Source of the DNA: CAZMGT01 sp964565895
GTDB lineage: Bacteria > Armatimonadota > Zipacnadia > UBA1398 > CAZMGT01
Reading direction: 5' to 3'
Assembly (NCBI GenBank): GCA_964565895.1
Contig: CAZMGT010000032.1
Coordinates: 1-41,855, forward strand
DNA length: 41,855 nt
In this document: positions 1 through 8,883 of the stretch, piece after piece
How positions within the stretch are numbered: position 1 is the first letter of the stretch
Layout: the number at the start of each line of letters is the position of its first letter
Notes under the pieces: model-generated
Told to the model about the DNA's origin: nothing
Databases searched by the model: none
What the model saw: the letters and a program-made list of their open reading frames with translations, nothing else
Translations under genes and position numbers: made by a program

Positions 1-41
1 TCGAGGGCGAAGAGGAGTACTATTACGAGGAAGAAGAGTAG
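1..41 (+). CDS. 3' end of an upstream gene, acidic tail (partial)
   Basis: The reading frame that starts at base 3 runs to a TAG at 39-41 and encodes EGEEEYYYEEEE. It precedes the next gene by about 48 nt on the same strand, so it is probably the tail of the previous gene of the same operon. An acidic, tyrosine-containing tail is not diagnostic, so no function can be given. Confidence 0.45.
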   Translation, partial: EGEEEYYYEEEE

Positions 42-89
42 CGGTGCGCGGGCCGGGCGCTGCGTGTCTCCGCCAGGGAGGAGAAGCCA

Positions 90-503
90 GTGAGCAGGGG
101 CGGCTGGTGTGTGCTGCTCGGGATCGTTCTCGTCGGTCTCGTGGCGGCGTTTTTCTGGCAGCTCTATCAGGTCAACGAGGAGCGGCTAATCCAAACGGTA
201 TACCTCGAGATGCCCCTCGTGGGCGTGGGGCCGCGCGTTGACCTGTTCGACGTTATCCTCTACTCGGCGATTTACGGCTGCGCGGCGGGGATTTTGCTCA
301 CCCTGCTGTTTACCAGCGCTGTCCTGGCAAGCCAGGATCGGCGCTATCGGCGCGAGCTGCGCGGGCTAAAGGAGCAGCTTTTGCAGACGAAAAACGAGCT
401 CGCCCAGTTGCGCGGCGAAGTGAGCGAGCCACCGGCCGAGGCGGGCCCGGAGGACGCTGAGGAGAGGAGCGCTGAGGAGGGGCAGCGTTCGCCAACAGAG
501 TAG
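90..503 (+). CDS. LapA-domain-like small membrane protein
   Basis: A 137-residue protein with two hydrophobic segments, about residues 8-27 (CVLLGIVLVGLVAAFFW) and 55-80 (VILYSAIYGCAAGILLTLLF), followed by a basic heptad-like helix (about 85-110) and an acidic disordered tail. The arrangement of two membrane helices, a short loop and a cytoplasmic coiled coil matches the LapA/DUF1049 type of inner-membrane protein, which in Escherichia coli (LapA) works with LapB in controlling lipopolysaccharide synthesis. The match rests on architecture, not on a specific motif. Start: GTG at 90 preceded by GGAGGAG at 77-83. It ends 12 nt before dprA and is probably co-transcribed with it. Confidence 0.55.
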   Translation: MSRGGWCVLLGIVLVGLVAAFFWQLYQVNEERLIQTVYLEMPLVGVGPRVDLFDVILYSAIYGCAAGILLTLLFTSAVLASQDRRYRRELRGLKEQLLQTKNELAQLRGEVSEPPAEAGPEDAEERSAEEGQRSPTE

Positions 504-515
504 GGGGCCGGAGCG

Positions 516-1610
516 GTGGAGGATGTTGAGTTCTGGCTCCTCTTTACGCGGCTCGAGCTGCCCCCGCAAAGACAGGTCACCGCGATTAAGCACTTCGGCT
601 CCCCACGCCGGCTGTTTGAGGCCTCGCGCGAAGAAATTCTCGCCGTCTTTGGCCTCAACGAGCGCGTTTATCAAAAGATCGAGCGCGTAGAGCGCACCAC
701 GGACCTCGCCGACGAGGTGCGCCGCTTGGAGCAGTGCGGCGCCCAGCTCGTCACCTGGGACGACGAGCGCTATCCGCCAAGGCTGCGCGAGATTAGCTGC
801 CCTCCGCCCGTGCTCTATGTCCTCGGCGATGTGCAGTGCCTGAGCCGCTCCGCGGTGGCCATGGTAGGCACGCGCCGGCCGTCGACCTATGGCTTGCGCT
901 TGGCGCGGGAGATGGCCCGCGAGCTCGCCGCTCGGGGAATGGTTATCGTCAGCGGCTTGGCCGTGGGGATCGACGCCGCAGCCCATGAGGGGGCGCTTGA
1001 CGCTGGGGGAAAGACGGTCGCCGTGTTGGGCTGTGGGATCGACGTGGTATATCCTGCAGCGAACAGAAAGCTGCGCGAGCGTATTAAGGAAAACGGCGCC
1101 CTGGTTACCGAGTTTTCCCTCGGCGCGCGCCCGCAGCGCTGGATGTTTCCCCAGCGCAACCGGGTAATCAGCGGCCTTGCCTTGGGAACAATAGTGGTAG
1201 AGGCACCCGAGCGCTCGGGCGCGCTGATTACCGCGCACCACGCGCTAGAGCAGGGGCGCGAGGTAATGGCCGTTCCCGGCGACGTCCAGCGCGGGCGGAG
1301 CAGGGGGTGCCACAACTTGATCCGCGATGGGGCGCACCTGGTCGAGTGCGCGGACGACGTGCTCGACGTGCTGGGCTTGCCCCGACGGGCGCGCCCGGCG
1401 GCGCCCGCGATAAAGCCGGGGGAGTTGAGCCCCGCGGAGAGCGCGGTGTATAACGCTTTGGGGCCGGAGCTGATGCATGTGGACGACATCGCCGCGCGCG
1501 CCGGGCTCGATGTCCCCCAGGCGAGCGCGACGCTGATGCTTCTGGAGATGAAGGGCTTGGCGCAGAGATTCCCCGGCAGTCGCTACTGCCGCGCACAACC
1601 GGGCTGCTAA
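516..1610 (+). CDS. dprA: DNA-processing protein DprA (Smf)
   Basis: DprA binds incoming single-stranded DNA during natural transformation and loads RecA on it; many non-competent bacteria keep it as well. The 364-residue protein has the usual order: an N-terminal helical region, a Rossmann-like core (about residues 105-290) with MVGTRRPSTYG, IVSGLAVGIDAAAH, AVLGCGIDVVYP, FPQRNRVISGLA, ERSGALITA and AVPGD, and a C-terminal winged-helix (DprA_WH) domain from about 305. All core motifs look intact and the length is normal. GTG start at 516 with an AGGGGG stretch 8 nt upstream. It is followed 23 nt later by topA, a dprA-topA adjacency seen in many phyla. Confidence 0.96.
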   Translation: MEDVEFWLLFTRLELPPQRQVTAIKHFGSPRRLFEASREEILAVFGLNERVYQKIERVERTTDLADEVRRLEQCGAQLVTWDDERYPPRLREISCPPPVLYVLGDVQCLSRSAVAMVGTRRPSTYGLRLAREMARELAARGMVIVSGLAVGIDAAAHEGALDAGGKTVAVLGCGIDVVYPAANRKLRERIKENGALVTEFSLGARPQRWMFPQRNRVISGLALGTIVVEAPERSGALITAHHALEQGREVMAVPGDVQRGRSRGCHNLIRDGAHLVECADDVLDVLGLPRRARPAAPAIKPGELSPAESAVYNALGPELMHVDDIAARAGLDVPQASATLMLLEMKGLAQRFPGSRYCRAQPGC

Positions 1611-1633
1611 GCGGAAGAGGTGTTTGCCGTTCC

Positions 1634-3814
1634 ATGGCGGAGCGCGTGGTCATTGTCGAGTCGCCGGCGAAGGTGGGCACGCTGAGGCGCATTTTGGGCA
1701 AGAAGTTTCGCTTCGGAGCCTCAATGGGCCACGTGCGCGACCTGCCCAAGGACGAGATGGGCGTGGACATTGAGGATGGGTTTAGGCCGACGTACGAAAT
1801 CCTCCCCGAAAAGCGCCAAGTTGTGCGCGACCTGCAAAAGCTTGTGGAGAAGGCGCGCGAGGTATACCTGGCTACCGACCCGGACCGCGAGGGCGAGGCC
1901 ATTGCCTGGCACCTCACGCAGGCCCTGGGCCTGAAAAACCCCCTGCGCGTGGAGTTTAACGAAATTACCCCGAGCGCCGTGCGCGTGGCGTTCGAGCACC
2001 CGCGCGGCATTGACCAGCGGCGCGTAGACGCCCAGCAGGCGCGGCGCATCCTCGACCGCCTCGTGGGCTACGAGCTCTCGCCTCTGCTCTGGAAGAAAAT
2101 CCACAAGCAAGGGCTCAGCGCGGGCCGCGTGCAGTCCGTTGCTTTGCGCATGATCTGCGAGCGCGAGCGGGAGATCGAGCAGTTCGTCCCGCAGGAGTAC
2201 TGGACGATCTACGCCACGCTCTCCCCACAGGAGGAGGACGCCCCGTTTGTCGCCGTCCATCCCTATCTTAAGCGCGAGCGGCTGAAGCTTAAGAACGAGG
2301 AGGCGGCGCAGGAGGTCGTCCGCGCGACGCAGGACGCCCAGTGGCGCGTGGCGCGCGTTAAGAAGGCGCGGCGCCGGCGCAAGCCCCGCCCGCCGCTGAT
2401 TACCAGCACCTTGCAGCAGCGGGCAGCGCAGCGCTTTGGGTTTACCGCAAACCAGACGATGCGCATTGCGCAAAGGCTATATGAGGGCGTGGAGCTGGGC
2501 GACGAGGGCGCTGTGGGGCTGATTACCTACATGCGCACCGATTCCGTACGCGTAAGCAAAGACGCCCAGGAGGCGGCGCGCCAGTTTATCAGCGAGCGCT
2601 ACGGCGCGGAATACCTCCCTGCCAAGCCGCCGCAGTATAAGTCGCGGGCGAGCGCCCAGGAGGCGCACGAGGCGATCCGCCCCACCGACGTTGCCCGCAC
2701 GCCGGAGTCGCTTGCCCCCTATCTCTCGCCGGACGAGCTGAGGATCTACCGCCTGGTGTGGGAGCACTTCGTGGCCAGCCAAATGGTTCCCGCGGTATAC
2801 GACGCGGTGACCGCGGATATTCAGGCGGGCGAGTATATCTTCCGGGCGACGGGCGCGCGCATTGTCTTTCCCGGCTACATGGTGGTCACGGGGATGGAGC
2901 GCGTGCGCGAGGCCGTGGGCGGGGAGGAACGCGAGGGCGACGAGGGGGAGGAGGGCGGGCTGCCCGAGCTTCGCGAGGGGCAGGTGCTCGACCTGCGCAA
3001 GCTTGAGCCCAAGCAGCGCTTTACCCAGCCCCCGCCGCGCTATACCGAGGCCACGCTCGTCCGCGCGTTGGAGGAACACGGTATCGGCCGGCCGAGCACA
3101 TATGCCCCGACGATCGAGGTGCTCAAGCGCCGGGGATATGTGGAGTTGGAGAAGAAGCGCTTTGTCCCCACGCCGCTTGGCTTTGCCGTAAACGACCGAC
3201 TGGTAGAGCACTTCGGGGATATCGTAAACACCACATTTACCGCGCAAATGGAGGAGAAGCTGGACTCGATCGAGCGGGGCGAGGGCGATTGGCGGGCGCT
3301 GCTGAGCGAGTTTTACAGCTCGTTTCGCCAGACGCTCGAGCGCGCGCGCAAGGAGATGCAAGAGGGCCGCGTGGAGCCGGAGAAGACCGGCGAGCTGTGC
3401 CCCAAATGTGGCAAGCCGCTTGTCGTACGGCGCAGCCGGTGGGGGAAGTTCGTCGGCTGCTCGGGCTACCCTGAGTGCGACTACATCAAGGGCAGCCAAA
3501 AACAGCAGCGCCAGGCGCAGGAGACGGGCGAGCTCTGCCCCAGGTGCGGCAAGCCGCTTGTCGTGCGCAAGAGCAGGCGCGGGGAGTTTGTCGGCTGCTC
3601 CGGCTATCCCGAGTGCCGCTATATTAAGCCCCACAGGCGCGAGCCGGAGCCTACGGACGTCGTCTGCGACAAGTGCGGGCGGCCGATGGTTAAGCGCTGG
3701 GGGCGGTTTGGGCCGTTTTTGGGGTGCAGCGGCTTTCCTGAGTGCCGCAACATTATCAGACTGCCCAAAGAACAAGCGCAGGCGGCGGAGCAAGAGGAGC
3801 AGGCCGAGGAGTAG
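1634..3814 (+). CDS. topA: DNA topoisomerase I (type IA)
   Basis: Relaxes negative supercoils by cutting one strand through a 5'-phosphotyrosine. The 726-residue protein starts with the TOPRIM domain (VIVESPAKVGTLRRIL, then ATDPDREGEAIAWHL). It carries the strand-passage region with the catalytic tyrosine in GLITYMRTDS (about Tyr299), and AGRVQSVALRMI and GIGRPSTYAPTIEVL further on. The C-terminus has three Cys4 zinc ribbons of the CPKCGKPLV...GCSGYPEC type between about residues 585 and 715, all with four cysteines. An acidic insert (about 435-450, EEREGDEGEEGG) is a local oddity. ATG start at 1634. The stop is followed 3 nt later by the next gene, so the two are likely translated from one mRNA. 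Confidence 0.98.
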   Translation: MAERVVIVESPAKVGTLRRILGKKFRFGASMGHVRDLPKDEMGVDIEDGFRPTYEILPEKRQVVRDLQKLVEKAREVYLATDPDREGEAIAWHLTQALGLKNPLRVEFNEITPSAVRVAFEHPRGIDQRRVDAQQARRILDRLVGYELSPLLWKKIHKQGLSAGRVQSVALRMICEREREIEQFVPQEYWTIYATLSPQEEDAPFVAVHPYLKRERLKLKNEEAAQEVVRATQDAQWRVARVKKARRRRKPRPPLITSTLQQRAAQRFGFTANQTMRIAQRLYEGVELGDEGAVGLITYMRTDSVRVSKDAQEAARQFISERYGAEYLPAKPPQYKSRASAQEAHEAIRPTDVARTPESLAPYLSPDELRIYRLVWEHFVASQMVPAVYDAVTADIQAGEYIFRATGARIVFPGYMVVTGMERVREAVGGEEREGDEGEEGGLPELREGQVLDLRKLEPKQRFTQPPPRYTEATLVRALEEHGIGRPSTYAPTIEVLKRRGYVELEKKRFVPTPLGFAVNDRLVEHFGDIVNTTFTAQMEEKLDSIERGEGDWRALLSEFYSSFRQTLERARKEMQEGRVEPEKTGELCPKCGKPLVVRRSRWGKFVGCSGYPECDYIKGSQKQQRQAQETGELCPRCGKPLVVRKSRRGEFVGCSGYPECRYIKPHRREPEPTDVVCDKCGRPMVKRWGRFGPFLGCSGFPECRNIIRLPKEQAQAAEQEEQAEE

Positions 3815-3817
3815 GCG

Positions 3818-6199
3818 GTGGCAGGCGAAGGCCAGGCGAGGGGCGAGGGCGTGCCGGCGGCTTTAGCGTTTGCTGTGTTTTGCGTCGCCGCGGCCGTGTT
3901 GTTTTTCGAGGTCGCCCTTAGCCGCGTGTTCTCCGTTCTGCTGCGCTTTCATTTTGTATTTTTGGTTATCTCCTGCGCCATCGCCGGCCTCGGCGTGGGG
4001 GGAATGCTCTCCGTCTCGTGCAGCAGGGCGATCCGCGAGCGCTTGGGCGACCGCCGCGCGCTTGCCTTGTTTTCCGGCCTAGTCGGGGCGAGCATGCCCG
4101 CGTGCATGGTCCTTCTCGTGCAAACGCCGCTGAGCAGATATCTCTACAACCCCCTGGTCATCCCCGCCGTGGCCTTTTTCCCGTTTCTTTTCGCCGGGGC
4201 TTTTTTGTCCTACGCGTTTCACGTGTATCACGACAGCGCGGGAATTTTGTATTTCGCGGACCTTGCCGGCGCGGCGACGGGGGCGCTGGGCGTCGTTTTG
4301 GCCTTGGATGCGCTCGGGGGAATGTGTACGCCTGTGGCCGCGGGCCTGCTTGGCGTGGCGGGGTCGCTGGCGCTTGTCCTCCGCCGCGGCGCGGGCGCGC
4401 GGGAGATGTTTCGGCGGGCTGCGCCGTTGGCTGCCGCTGGCGTGGCGATCGTCGCTTTGCTCGTGCTCGCCGTCCAGGGGAGGGCGCTGGGCATTCCCAA
4501 AATGGCGCCGCCCGCGGGCGAGGCGCAGGCGTGGGTAAAGCTGCTTCAGGAGGAGCTGCGCGACCCCAGGGCGCGGATCGTCGCGACGGAGTGGAACGCG
4601 TTTGCTCGGACGGACGTCGTGCGCTGCCCCGATGCCGCCGGGCTTTCCGTATACACCGATGGCGACGTGCCTAGCCAGATGCTTCCCTTTTCCGGCGACT
4701 TGTCGTGGTATGCAAGCGGCGAGGGACTGCTTTACTTTCCCCCGTTTGCAGCGTTTGCCGCGGGCCCGCGGGAAAGTGTGCTTTGCCTGGGCCCAGGGGG
4801 CGGGATGGACGTTCTGCTGGCGTTTATGGCTGGAGCAAAGCGCATCGTCGGCGTGGAGCTTAACCCGTCGATCCCCAGGATAATGTATCGCTTCCGCAAA
4901 TATAACGGCTACATTTACGCGCGGCGCAACTTTGAGCTTTACGTTGCCGAGGGGCGAGCGTTTGTCGCCGCCTCGCGCGAGAAGTTCGACCTGATATATC
5001 TGGCGCTGACGAAAACGGCGACTTCGCCCACGGGCGGCCTGGCGCTTGCCGAAAGCTATGTCGCCACCGAGGAGGCGTTTGCCGACTACCTGGAGCACCT
5101 CACGGAGCGCGGGCGGCTGGCGTTTGTCTGCCAGGAGGATGTGCTCGCGCGGAGGGCGTTTCTCACCGCTTTGGCGGTGTTTGAAAAGCAGGGCGTTGCC
5201 CCGCGCGAGGCCTGTCGCCGCCTGGCGTTGCTTGGGGCAACGCATAGGGACGACGTTGGGCCATACCGTTTCGTGCTCCTCGTGCGGCGCCGCCCGTTTT
5301 CCGAGCGCGACTTAGACGCCCTGCTCGAGCTGTGCCGCGTGGCGAACCTTTTGCCTCTGTTCGTTTACGGCCGGGCGGAGGACTACGCCTATTTCTCGCG
5401 GTTTGTCGCGCGCGGGCACAGTGTGGCTCGCTATGTCGCAGACCAGCCGGAAAACGTGGAACCGGCGACAGACGACCGGCCGTTTTTCGTGGACATCGCC
5501 CGCGGGCTAAGCTTGCCGCTGTGGCGCATTTTGGGCGTGGGCCTGGCAGGGGCGGTGCTTAGCGCGGGCCTGTGGGGGTGGGCTTGGCGCGGGGAAGAGC
5601 GGCGCCGGGCGGTCACGCTGCTTTATGGATATTTCGCGCTGCTTGGCGTGGGGTTTATGCTCATTGAGGTGGCGCTTATTCAGAAGTTTATCCTCATTCT
5701 CGGCTATCCCACGCTTGCTTTTTCGGTAATATTGTTTGCGCTGCTTTTGGCCGGCAGCGCGGGCAGCTACCTTTCCCAGCGCCTGCCCGTGCACCGGGCG
5801 CGAGAGACAATACGCGCGGCGGCGCTCTGCGCTGCTCTGCTCGTCGGGTTGTGCTATGCTGTTCTGCGCTGCCTGGGGGAGCAGATGCTCGCGCTGCCCA
5901 TCCTGTGGCGGTCGCTGGCGACGATGGCCCTGCTCTTTCCCCTGGGCGTAGCGCTGGGGATGCTTTTTCCCACGGGGGTGCGCGTAGCAGGCAGGGCGCT
6001 GGAGCGGCACGTGCCCCGGTTGTGGGGAGTTAACGGGTTGACTTCGATGACGGGCTCGGTGCTCGCTATGGTTGGGGCAAAGTTTGTCGGCTTTTCTGGG
6101 ATATTGGAGGCAGGGGCAGCGGTTTATCTCGCCCTGGTGCTCCTCGCTGGCCCGTTGGCCGAGGCTGCGCTGGGGCAGGGTAGGGGAGCTGGCGCGTGA
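3818..6199 (+). CDS. Membrane-embedded spermidine-synthase-like protein
   Basis: A 793-residue protein with three parts. Residues about 10-210 hold six or seven hydrophobic helices. Residues about 230-560 are a soluble spermidine-synthase-like Rossmann domain with a glycine-rich AdoMet-type loop (CLGPGGGMDVLLA), the acidic residue at the end of strand 2 (IVGVELNP), and FDLIYLALTK in the place of the polyamine synthase catalytic loop. Residues about 575-780 are a second membrane block. Such fusions are widespread and are usually annotated 'spermidine synthase' or 'fused MFS/spermidine synthase', but the substrate is unknown and polyamine synthesis is doubtful because the aspartates of the polyamine pocket are not obvious. 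GTG start with GAGGAG 7 nt upstream. It overlaps the next gene by 4 nt (GTGA). Confidence 0.8.
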   Translation: MAGEGQARGEGVPAALAFAVFCVAAAVLFFEVALSRVFSVLLRFHFVFLVISCAIAGLGVGGMLSVSCSRAIRERLGDRRALALFSGLVGASMPACMVLLVQTPLSRYLYNPLVIPAVAFFPFLFAGAFLSYAFHVYHDSAGILYFADLAGAATGALGVVLALDALGGMCTPVAAGLLGVAGSLALVLRRGAGAREMFRRAAPLAAAGVAIVALLVLAVQGRALGIPKMAPPAGEAQAWVKLLQEELRDPRARIVATEWNAFARTDVVRCPDAAGLSVYTDGDVPSQMLPFSGDLSWYASGEGLLYFPPFAAFAAGPRESVLCLGPGGGMDVLLAFMAGAKRIVGVELNPSIPRIMYRFRKYNGYIYARRNFELYVAEGRAFVAASREKFDLIYLALTKTATSPTGGLALAESYVATEEAFADYLEHLTERGRLAFVCQEDVLARRAFLTALAVFEKQGVAPREACRRLALLGATHRDDVGPYRFVLLVRRRPFSERDLDALLELCRVANLLPLFVYGRAEDYAYFSRFVARGHSVARYVADQPENVEPATDDRPFFVDIARGLSLPLWRILGVGLAGAVLSAGLWGWAWRGEERRRAVTLLYGYFALLGVGFMLIEVALIQKFILILGYPTLAFSVILFALLLAGSAGSYLSQRLPVHRARETIRAAALCAALLVGLCYAVLRCLGEQMLALPILWRSLATMALLFPLGVALGMLFPTGVRVAGRALERHVPRLWGVNGLTSMTGSVLAMVGAKFVGFSGILEAGAAVYLALVLLAGPLAEAALGQGRGAGA

Positions 6200-7344
6200 A
6201 CATCGCCATCTTCTCCGAGTGCTACGAGCCGGTGGTCAACGGCGTGGTGGTCTCGATAAAGACCTTTCGCCGGGAGCTGATCGCCCGCGGGCATACGGTA
6301 TATGTGTTTGCGCCGGCCTATAAGGGGTTTCGCGATGAAGACCCGCACGTGTTCCGCTTCGCCTCGTTTAAGTTTCCCAGGCAGCCGGACTATCCGCTGG
6401 CGCTGCCGTTCCGCCGCCTTCCTCCGTGCTATCCGGAGCTTGGGGTAGAGCTGGTGCACAGCCAGTCGCCGTTTGCCTTGGGCCGCCTGGGGGCGAAGGC
6501 CGCGCGGCGCTATGATGTTCCGCTGGTGTATACCTTTCACACGATGATCACCGAGTATACGCACTATGTCCCCCTCCCCCAGCCGCTGCTTCGCGCGGGC
6601 GCGCGGCAGGTTATCCGCAACTACTGCGCCCTTGCCGACTGGGTCATTGCCCCCACGTCCGTCATCCGCGACTATTTGCGTGAGCTTGGCGTGCGCACGC
6701 CGATCGCCGTAATTCCTACGGGCGTAGAGCTTCCCCCGGCGAGCGCCGACGCGCGCCAAGCGGTGCGCGAGCGCTACGCCGTGCCCGCAGACGCTTGGCT
6801 GCTCGTCTCCGCGGGGAGGCTGGCCAAGGAGAAAAACATTGGGTTTTTGCTGCGCGCGTTTGCCCGCGTGGCCGAGCGCGAAGACGCCTATCTGCTGTTT
6901 CTCGGCGGGGGCCCGTGGGAGAAGCAGTCGCGCGAGATGGCGCGCGAGCTGGGGATTGAGGGGCGCGTTCGCCTGCCCGGGTTTGTTCCGCACGAGGAGG
7001 TCGCGGACTGCCTTGCCGCGGGCGACTTGTTCGTTTATGCTTCGACGACCGACACGCAGGCGATCGTCGTTGCCGAAGCGCTCGCGGCGGGCTTGCCCGC
7101 GGTTGCCGTGCGCGCCTTTGGCCCGGCGGAGGTTATCGTAGATGGCGAGAGCGGCGTGCTTGTTGAGGAGGACGAGGGGCGGTTTGCAAGCGAGGTTGTC
7201 CGGCTGCTCAACGATGAGGGCGAGCGCGCGCGAATGTCGGCCCGCGCGCGGGAGCGTGCGCGCCACTTCTCGCCCAAGGTGTGCTGCGACAAGCTGCTCG
7301 AAGTCTACAGCAAGGCGCTTTCCGGGCGAGGCGAAGAGGGCTAG
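6196..7344 (+). CDS. Glycosyltransferase family 4, glycolipid-synthase-like
   Basis: A 382-residue retaining GT-B glycosyltransferase. The N-terminal domain opens with NIAIFSECYEPVVNGVV, the acceptor-side signature of the GT4 branch that contains 1,2-diacylglycerol 3-glucosyltransferases and mannosyltransferases such as MgtA/PimB. The C-terminal domain has VSAGRLAKEKNIGFLLRAF, LFLGGGPW, RLPGFVPHEEV and the nucleotide-sugar motif TDTQAIVVAEALAAGLP. The usual E-x7-E pair reads D-x7-E here, a conservative change at the first acid. Likely role: adding a hexose to a membrane lipid or cell-surface acceptor; the actual acceptor cannot be told. The GTG start lies in the stop of the preceding gene (4-nt overlap) with GGGGAG 7 nt upstream. 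Its 3' end overlaps the convergent rpmB by 4 nt. Confidence 0.88.
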   Translation: MNIAIFSECYEPVVNGVVVSIKTFRRELIARGHTVYVFAPAYKGFRDEDPHVFRFASFKFPRQPDYPLALPFRRLPPCYPELGVELVHSQSPFALGRLGAKAARRYDVPLVYTFHTMITEYTHYVPLPQPLLRAGARQVIRNYCALADWVIAPTSVIRDYLRELGVRTPIAVIPTGVELPPASADARQAVRERYAVPADAWLLVSAGRLAKEKNIGFLLRAFARVAEREDAYLLFLGGGPWEKQSREMARELGIEGRVRLPGFVPHEEVADCLAAGDLFVYASTTDTQAIVVAEALAAGLPAVAVRAFGPAEVIVDGESGVLVEEDEGRFASEVVRLLNDEGERARMSARARERARHFSPKVCCDKLLEVYSKALSGRGEEG

Positions 7345-7532
7345 CGCTTGGCAATTTTGCCCGCCTTAATGCACTTGGTGCACACGACGACACGGCGCCG
7401 CTGGCCGTCGGGGGTGATAATGCGCACCTTTTGCAGGTTAGGCAGCCAGCGGTGCTTGGTTTTGCGCGCAGAATGGCTCACGCGGTGGCCCACTTGGGGG
7501 CCCTTGCCGCAGATACTACACCTTCTTGCCAT
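7341..7532 (-). CDS. rpmB: 50S ribosomal protein L28
   Basis: Small 63-residue protein of the large ribosomal subunit. It begins MARRCSICGKGPQVGHRVSHS and contains RWLPNLQKVRI and VVVCTKCIKAGKI. The CxxC pairs near residues 5-8 and 52-55 make this the zinc-binding (C+) form of L28. Length and sequence are typical. It is monocistronic and convergent with the glycosyltransferase gene, with the two stop codons overlapping, so there is no room for a terminator between them. It is divergent from the CBS-DUF1385 gene. Confidence 0.97.
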   Translation of the reverse strand: MARRCSICGKGPQVGHRVSHSARKTKHRWLPNLQKVRIITPDGQRRRVVVCTKCIKAGKIAKR

Positions 7533-7685
7533 GGGAGAACTCTCATCCTATCGCATGCCCCGCAGCGAGACGAACGCTCAGCCGCTGGGGCGGTGGGATA
7601 GTCCAACAGCGCGGCATGGTAAGATAACAAAAACGCGCCCAGCGGGCAAGTGCAGGCGACGCGCGCAGTTGAGGAGGCGGGGCCA

Positions 7686-8870
7686 ATGGAGTTTGTGACT
7701 ATGGGGCAGATGGGAAGCATCGTCCCCTACCTGCGCAAGGTTCCCACGCTCAGCCCGGGCGACTCCGTGGAGCAGGCGATCGAGCGCCTGCGCCGCTCGC
7801 CCGTGGGCCAGGTGCCCGTGGTGACCAGCGGCCGGGTGATCGGCATTTTCAGCGAGGATTGCCTTCAGGGGTTTCATGCGCGCCGGCCCGAGGGGGCGAG
7901 CGCCACGGAGGTTGTGGAGCGGCTGATGAAGCCCGTGCGCGACGTGTTGCCAGACTACGCCCCGGCGGAGCAGGCCCTGGGGCATATGGAGCTCGCCGGG
8001 CTAACGGTGATCCCCGTGGTTAACGCCATGGGGCAGTATGTGGGGATGGTTAGCCGGGCGGATCTGATCGCCATCGCGCGCGGGGTGGTGCGCCCGCCGC
8101 GCGCGGGTGGCATGGCCACCCCGCTGGGCGTTTACCTGACCACGGGCGCGGTACGCGCCGGCGCGGGCGACCTGGGGCTGTTTCTCACCGGCGCGATGCT
8201 CACCGTGGTCCTCGTGCTTGCCGCGCAGGTCGCCGCGGCCGCGGTGTGGCTTGCCGACCGCCTCTGGGGGACGAGCATTTACTCCGCGCTGCTCGCGCGG
8301 CAGGTGCAGCCGGACGCGCTTGCCCCAGATGTGCAAATGCTCGCCTTTTACGCGGTGTTTGGCGTGGCGTTTTTGGCGCTGTTTCGCTTCGGCCCGCTGG
8401 GGGGCTATCACGCCGCCGAGCACATGACGGTAAACGCCCTGGAGCAGGGCGAAGAGCTGGTTTTGGAAAAGGTCTCGCGCATGCCGCGGGTGCACAAGCG
8501 CTGCGGGACGAACATTGCCGTGGTCTTTTTTGTCCTTTGGGTGGCGTTAGACGCGTTTCGCGTGTCGCAGCTTAGCCTGGCGTTTTTGGTGCTCGTCCTT
8601 CTTTTGGGGAGGACGGCCCTGGGCGGGGCGGTGCAGCAGTGGGTGACGACGCGGCCGCCGCGGGCGCACGAGCTGGCCAATGGGATCGCCGTGGGGCGCG
8701 AGCTGGTCGCTCGCTATCAGCCGGTGGCCGGGCGGCCGGTGTCGCTCGCTCGACGGCTGTGGAACATGGGCGTGCTGCAGGTGCTCGCCGGACTCGCCGT
8801 GGCGTTTGCCGCGGTAAATGCGTTGGCCCAGGCGCTGCACTTTCAGGAGTTTTTGATTATGCCCTTTTAG
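7686..8870 (+). CDS. CBS-domain/DUF1385 (YqhQ-like) membrane protein
   Basis: A 394-residue protein with two parts. Residues about 15-130 are a pair of CBS motifs (QVPVVTSGRVIGIFSEDCL and TVIPVVNAMGQYVGMVSRADLI), which usually bind adenine nucleotides and regulate an attached domain. From about 140 it is a DUF1385 integral membrane domain, starting GGMATPLGVYLTTGAVRAGAG, with the family signature GGYHAAEHMTVNALEQGE and PRVHKRCGTNIAVVFF and several hydrophobic helices. The biochemical function of DUF1385 is not known to me. Start: ATG 7686 chosen because GAGGAGG lies 8 nt upstream; an in-frame GTG at 7650 has no such site. The gene runs divergently from rpmB and convergently with the beta-propeller gene. 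Confidence 0.8.
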   Translation: MEFVTMGQMGSIVPYLRKVPTLSPGDSVEQAIERLRRSPVGQVPVVTSGRVIGIFSEDCLQGFHARRPEGASATEVVERLMKPVRDVLPDYAPAEQALGHMELAGLTVIPVVNAMGQYVGMVSRADLIAIARGVVRPPRAGGMATPLGVYLTTGAVRAGAGDLGLFLTGAMLTVVLVLAAQVAAAAVWLADRLWGTSIYSALLARQVQPDALAPDVQMLAFYAVFGVAFLALFRFGPLGGYHAAEHMTVNALEQGEELVLEKVSRMPRVHKRCGTNIAVVFFVLWVALDAFRVSQLSLAFLVLVLLLGRTALGGAVQQWVTTRPPRAHELANGIAVGRELVARYQPVAGRPVSLARRLWNMGVLQVLAGLAVAFAAVNALAQALHFQEFLIMPF

Positions 8871-8883
8871 CCTGGGCAGCGGT

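Noticed and set aside
366..1241. Long minus-strand frame opposite dprA (and similar ones opposite topA, dnaE, trpE and fusA)
   Set aside because: These mirror strongly conserved plus- or minus-strand genes and show no protein features; they are typical antisense shadows in G+C-rich DNA.
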